This document shows, in pieces, positions 59,501-64,000 of a stretch of DNA of 64,000 nt (positions are counted from its first letter, which is position 1; each line of letters opens with the position of its first letter). Below the pieces are notes generated by a model, which worked only from the letters and a program-made list of their open reading frames with translations, was not told where the DNA came from and ran no database searches. Both the position numbers and the translations under genes were made by a program. Source of the stretch: Callaeas wilsoni (lineage: Eukaryota; Chordata; Aves; Passeriformes; Callaeidae); the NCBI GenBank assembly GCA_013398955.1, contig VWPU01005008.1, positions 1 to 64,000 on the forward strand, in the 5' to 3' direction.

Positions 59501-60970
59501 CTTGAGCTGCTGGTGTCCTGCTGCTGAACAAAGGCTATGTTTGTCCCTTATGCAGAAAAAAACAGCCAAACCTTGAAATCCAAGCCAGGGACCTCACTAA
59601 GGCTCGGGGCCCCAAGCAAGGCTTGCACATTGGTGACAGAGGACAGCCCTTTCCCTAGGGAGGTCACTGACAAAAAATCCTGGCAGGGCACGGCTAGGAG
59701 AAGCAACCAGGGGAGAGGTGTTTTATTGAAGGGAGGGCAGCCCTTGGTTCGATTTCCAGGATTTGGGAGCAGATCCCGTGGCTTTCCCGTGTCTGCAGCC
59801 CCTCTGGCCGCAGGAGAGCTGCAGCAATAGCTGCAAGCAGCCCCTGCACGGCACATGCACCGCTGGGCAGAGCTGTGCTGCAGCTGAGCCGCTTCAGGCT
59901 GAGTCCCTGTGGTCCCTGCTCCTCCCAGCTGCGTTAGGCAAGGCTTGGAGCAGAGCCGAATCCAGGTGAAAGCTGGGCACCTTCGTGCCTGGTGACTGTC
60001 CAAGGAAGGGATTATTCTGTGTGGGATCCTGAAAGCCAGGAGCCTCCAGGCAGCTTGTGCTGTGACAGGGTGGTTGTGGCTTCCCGTGAGGTTTCACCCA
60101 ATGCTCTCAGCAGTTCCTGATGCTCTAAGGTGAATCCAGGTAGCACCTCTAGGAAACAGCACATAGGCAGGAGAAAGGGGAAAAAAGAGGGAGGGCAGAG
60201 AGAGGATCTGCCTAAGGACAGATCCAAGAGAAGGCGTGGAAGTGCTCTGGAGGCCTGCAGGACACCAAGCTCCAGGGCTGGGTGGCAGTGTAGGGGAAGA
60301 GGGTTAGGAGGAGAGATGTCTTTGAGATGTGTTACCCTGTTCCAACTGCTGTGTGTAATAGAGATTTCATGAGAGGCAAGGTGGGCTTTTTGTTTGATTT
60401 GGCCTTGTCTGGGAAGGTGACAGGTGAGCAGTGATGCTGAGGGTGAGTGATGCCCTAAGAGCTCCTGTCTCCACTGAAAGGATGTGGGTCAGAGCAGCTC
60501 CCTTGGGAATGGCAGAACCAACTTTCAGGGCAGATGGAAGCTTAAGGAGGGTGAAGAGACACTGTTACATCTTCTTCCCTATCACAAGGCGTTAGCTTCC
60601 CCTTGGGGTGCTCCATTCCTCAGCCCCAAACCTATTGGGAACAGTCCTGCGGCCCTTTCTTGGCAGGATTTTGCTCACAAACAAAAATGGGGGAGAAGGG
60701 TGTGGAAAAGCAAATGAAAAATGGATCTTTAGCTGTGTTCAAGAAAAACAAGAGCTGGCAAGGGATGCAATTAGAGCAGAGCCAATGCGAGGGGAATGTT
60801 CTTGTGCCTCGCTTTGTGCTGCTCCAGCTGCGGATTTATTGTCCCCCAAGCAGCCTTGGCTGCCGAGGGCTCTGCCCAGCCTCCACACAGGGTGTTTCTC
60901 ATTTCAGACTTCAGAGGTGCTGCAACAATGCAGCTGCACATCAAAGGGCCGAGCGGAGCCCGAGGGGTGC
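56598..60970. other. Intergenic DNA with AT-rich pockets
   Basis: Mostly unique sequence. AT-rich pockets lie at 56.85-57.04 kb (AAATTCAATTCTGCACC, TTTTATTTTTTTATTTTTATTTC) and 57.33-57.62 kb (listed separately). No frame has a recognisable domain. The 151-codon frames near 60.6 kb run into the GC-rich array that follows. Confidence 0.5.
57330..57620. promoter_or_regulatory. AT-rich candidate regulatory block with TAATTACGGTTAAT
   Basis: The block includes GAAATTATTCTTGTG and, at 57514-57527, TAATTACGGTTAAT, which matches the 54688 site at 12 of 14 positions. It ends with AAGAATAATATGATTTAGC. Regulatory function is inferred from motif and composition only. Confidence 0.35.
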
Positions 60971-61146
60971 GGGAGGAGAGGACGGTCCCCGGGGGGAGAG
61001 GATGATCTCCGGGGAGAGAATGATCCCCGGGGGAAAAGGACGATGTCCGGGAGGAGAGGATGATCTCCGGGGAGAGAATGAGCCCCGGGGGAAAAGGACG
61101 ATGTCCGGGAGGAGAGGATGATCCCCGGGGGGAGAGGATGATCCCG
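60971..61146 (+). repeat. GC-rich minisatellite with 58-bp higher-order unit
   Basis: Three diverged 18-20-bp subunits (GAGGATGATCTCCGGG, GAGAATGATCCCCGGG and AAGGACGATGTCCGGG types) form a 58-bp unit repeated about three times. Runs of CCCCGGGGG make it hard to sequence and prone to length change. Reading frames across it are Arg/Gly/Glu-rich artefacts. Confidence 0.9.
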
Positions 61147-61262
61147 CCCCACGGGAGCTGTGGCTGTGTGTGGGGTGCGGGGTCCCAGTGCTCCCAGCTG
61201 GGCCAGTGGAGTTTGGTTCATCCCTGGCTGATGGGTCGGGAGCCCGGCTGCAGCTCTCTGGT

Positions 61263-62117
61263 CAAGGCGCTGTGCTGAGGTTTATTCCTTTGGGATGCAG
61301 TGAGGAATCCTTCTGTCTCCAGCTGTTTCAGCTGGAATGCTCCCTAGGGAAGCATCTGGCTCCTGCTGTGGCATCCAGCCGAGGCAGGAGCAGCGCAGCA
61401 CGTGGGCAAGCTGCTGCCCAACCTCGTAGCCAGGCTGTGTGCTGAGCATCCCTCCAGCTCCTGCCTCAGAGAGCCTTTGCAGTGCAGCAAAAGGATCAAA
61501 ACTGGAGTTTTTCCTCTCTGCTTTGCCGCCGGTCCCAGTGGAAAGGTCGGGAATGGCTGCACAAGGACTGGCTGTGGTGGCCAGCCACCGTCTGCCCTCT
61601 GTTAAGGAATAACGAGTCCTGGTGCAGCAGCCAGGACACTCAGCGCTGTGACCACACGAGCTGTGCGTGGCCCCGGGGTCATGGCACACACCAAGGCAGC
61701 CAAGGCGCTGTGCTGAGGTTTATTCCTTTCAGGTACCATGAGGAATCCTTCTGTCTCCAGCTGTTTCAGCTGGAATGCTCCCTGGGGACCCATCTGGCTC
61801 TTGCTGTGGGCGCTGTGCCTCATCCAGCCGAGGCGTGAGCAGCGCAGCCAGGCTGTGTGCTGAGCATCCCTCCAGCTCCTGCCTCAGAGAGCCTTTGCAG
61901 TGCAGCAAAAGGATCAAAACTGGAGTTTTTCCTCTCTGCTTTGCCGCCGGTCCCAGTGGAAAGGTCGGGAATGGCTGCACAAGGACTGGCTGTGGTGGCC
62001 AGCCACCGTCTGCCCTCTGTTAAGGAATAACGAGTCCTGGTGCAGCAGCCAGGACACGCAGAGCTGTGACCACAGGAGCTGTGCATGCCCCCGGGGTCAT
62101 GGCACGCACCAAGGCAG
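61263..62117 (+). repeat. Direct tandem duplication, about 0.43 kb per unit
   Basis: Unit 1 (61263-61700) and unit 2 (61701-62117) both open CAAGGCGCTGTGCTGAGG and run through TTCCTCTCTGCTTTGCCGCC to GGGGTCATGGCAC. They are nearly identical in the distal 270 bp. Unit 2 lacks about 30 bp around the AAGCTGCTGCCCAACC segment of unit 1 and carries a different insertion of about 12 bp. Identical open frames of 67-82 codons recur in both, which reflects duplication and not a gene family. Confidence 0.95.
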
Positions 62118-64000
62118 GCTGTGCCCTTGACCTCCCACAGCTCCTGCCCGCTGCAGGTTGTCCCCAGCAGGATTCCCACTGTCCTGCTGTGACGCCCTCG
62201 GAGCATCCCAGGGAGTCACCTCCAGCCTCGGCTGTGAGGCAGCTCCAGGCTGGAAGATGGCAGGATTTCCCAGGTGAGACTTTCAGTGCTTTTTCCCAGC
62301 TGTTCATGCTCTTTGGGATGCTGGGAGCAGTCTCTTCTTGTTTTCTTTTAGCACATGACAAAAATCCCATCAAAAGTTTGCAGATGTTGAGCAGAACTAC
62401 CGTTAGAAATGTTGAAGCCTTTGATTTTATTTTTCTCTCCCTCTGGGGATTTTTGACCACCTTAACTTTTCTTCTTGTCTCTGCCTTCTCACACCTGCAG
62501 TTCTTCTTTCCTTTGTTTCTCCTTCTTAGAGAGAAGAACATCCAAAATACAATTTTTTTTCTCTTTTGAGGAAAACTGCAGCTGGGAAATGATGAGTCAA
62601 GAGGTCCATGGCCTTTTCCTGTTTCAGTTGCTTGACATCTCTGTCAAACCAGGTAAATTATTAACTCTTCCTGTACCTTTATTCCCTTTCTGCCCTGGGA
62701 TGACCCTTTTTATCCTCGTGCCAGGGCCAGGAGCAGGCACGCTCTCATGCTGTGCGTCACTCCTGGGTGTTGTTTTCTGACGAACCTTTTATTTCATAGA
62801 AGTCCTCCTCCAGGTTATAAATAGGAAACAGCAGCCAGTGGGGTTCATCTTCAGTGGTGCTGAGCATCCCCAGGAATCCAGGAGCTTCTCAGATCAATTA
62901 GCAAGCCAAGGCATGAGCCAGTCAGAGTTCCTCTATCTCATTAATCAGTTCTCATTTAAACCGAGGGAGGGCTGACACTGCAAAATGTTCTCAGTTATCC
63001 CCAAATGTCAGCCTGGCTTGGATGTGGAGAGAAAAGAAAACTTGATGGCCTCACCAAAAGCAAGCCTGGAGTTGTATGGGAGGTGCTGGAGTCTCCACAA
63101 CCAGAAGTTTTTAAAACAGGTGAAGGAAACAAGGTGGTCCGGGTCAGCTGGAGCTGCATTTGGAGGAGATGGGTCAGGCATTCCTAAGGTCCCTTCCCAT
63201 CCTGTCTCCTGGGGACTGGTGAAGCTGTTGGAGGTGGAAGGTCTGCCAGCTGATGTGAGCTAATGCAGCTCCCCAGTGCCTGTGCTGGCTCCTCAGCCAG
63301 GTACCCCTGAGGGGTCTGAGAGCAGTGCCTTGCTTAGTGTTGGGGGTTCGTCCTCTCAAAACCCCTGATTTTGGGGAATAAATGCACAAAAGTGCCCCTG
63401 GGTGGGAGGCTGGGGTGGTGCAGGGGCACATCTCTGCCTGAATTAGGAGTTCTGCCCCGTGCTGGGGGTGGGAATGCCCAGCCACAGGCAGCTCCTCGGC
63501 CGGAGATGCTCTCAGAGAGGCAGCAGGAATTGGAAGCGTTCAAGGCGCCTGGCCTGGGAGCCTGGCCAACATTTATGGGAAGGGTCAGCTGCACTGAGTG
63601 AACTTTTGAAAGCACTCAAAGGCTGAGGGATGACTTCAGCTGGTGGTGGAACGAAGGTACCTTCTGGTCAGGCTGTGCATGCCTTCACCACATGCTCTCC
63701 AGGCAGCTCCTCCTCGGGATTGTTTTGCTTACAGGTACCTTAACCTGAAGTCCCATTTGCTCCACAGTCTGCCCAGTAGCTGTGTTTTATTGCCTGTGAA
63801 ATGACAGGCACAGACCTCCTGACACTGAGGAACGGCTCAGAAGAGCTGAGAAGGATCCGAGATCCTTCCTAGTGCTGTGTGTCACTGGAGTGACTCCAGG
63901 AACTGGAGCTCCCTGACAGTGTGTGTTTGTTCGCTCTGAGCACAAGGATGTGGTGATGAAGAGAAGGTGTAAATGTCCATCAGGGTTGAGGGGCTGGGAA
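62118..64000. other. Intergenic DNA to window end
   Basis: Unique sequence with an AT/pyrimidine-rich portion at 62.33-62.66 kb and an AT-rich pocket at 62.78-62.97 kb (CATTAATCAGTTCTCATTTA). A possible CR1 remnant follows and is listed separately. Nothing else is recognised up to the end. Confidence 0.5.
63085..63215 (+). mobile_element. Possible degenerate CR1 LINE 3' fragment
   Basis: The stretch GGTGCTGGAGTCTCCACAAC, then AGAAGTTTTTAAAACAGG and later TAAGGTCCCTTCCCATCCTG, follows the order of the CR1 3' end as I remember it (GGTGGTGGAGTCTCC...GAGGTATTCAAAA...GAGGTCCCTTCCAACCT). The similarity is diverged and the terminal octamer repeat is missing. CR1 is the dominant bird LINE, so this fits the proposed host. 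Confidence 0.4.

Noticed and set aside
61402..62023. Two almost identical small proteins (67-82 codons) suggesting a duplicated gene pair
   Set aside because: Identity follows from the DNA-level tandem duplication and extends equally through non-coding positions and other frames.

Overview
The window is a vertebrate nuclear locus, most likely from a bird. It carries one protein-coding gene that I can support: the paired-related homeobox gene PRRX1, on the + strand. The exon-1 start codon is at 246 and the stop codon of the long isoform ends at 36481. Joining four coding exons (246-486, 31167-31342, 31918-32099, 36343-36481) gives 738 nt, which is 245 residues plus stop. This is the length I remember for mammalian PRRX1B, and all junctions have GT/AG sites and matching phases. 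A fifth, alternative exon (33479-33544) supplies the short C-terminus of PRRX1A with its own stop codon. The bird call rests on the near-mammalian PRRX1 sequence combined with compact introns, low repeat load, two dispersed LTR-like repeats and a weak CR1-like fragment. Nothing here identifies the species.

Layout. Positions 1-245 are GC-rich 5'UTR or promoter-proximal DNA containing a two-codon upstream ORF. The CpG-rich zone continues through exon 1 to about 1.9 kb. Intron 1 (487-31166) fills almost half of the window. It contains no recognisable exon, but has several AT-rich, low-repeat blocks that look like conserved non-coding DNA, a CATC microsatellite and homeodomain-type TAAT motifs. 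Exons 2 and 3 are separated by a 575-bp intron and together encode the homeodomain. The PRRX1A exon follows 1.4 kb later, and the PRRX1B terminal exon with the OAR motif lies 2.8 kb beyond that. Two plausible polyadenylation sites, near 37.42 kb and 39.96 kb, would give 3'UTRs of about 0.94 and 3.5 kb.

From about 40 kb to the end (24 kb) I recognise no gene. This intergenic stretch holds the LTR-like pair (42.8-43.4 and 52.2-52.65 kb) and several tandem arrays: a 50-bp unit at 47.8 kb, a complex array at 55.36-56.3 kb, a 28-bp unit at 56.32-56.60 kb, a 58-bp higher-order unit at 61 kb and a roughly 0.43-kb duplication at 61.3-62.1 kb. It also holds AT-rich blocks with palindromic homeodomain-type sites at 54.69 and 57.51 kb.

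How it works together: one promoter drives a pre-mRNA whose choice at the third intron decides between two C-termini. One is the OAR-containing 1B tail; the other is the 17-residue 1A tail. The flanking and intronic AT-rich blocks are candidate developmental enhancers, but only by inference. I found no evidence for an undescribed multi-gene system. The most informative items are the isoform switch, the alternative 3' ends, the paired palindromic TAAT sites and the tandem arrays.
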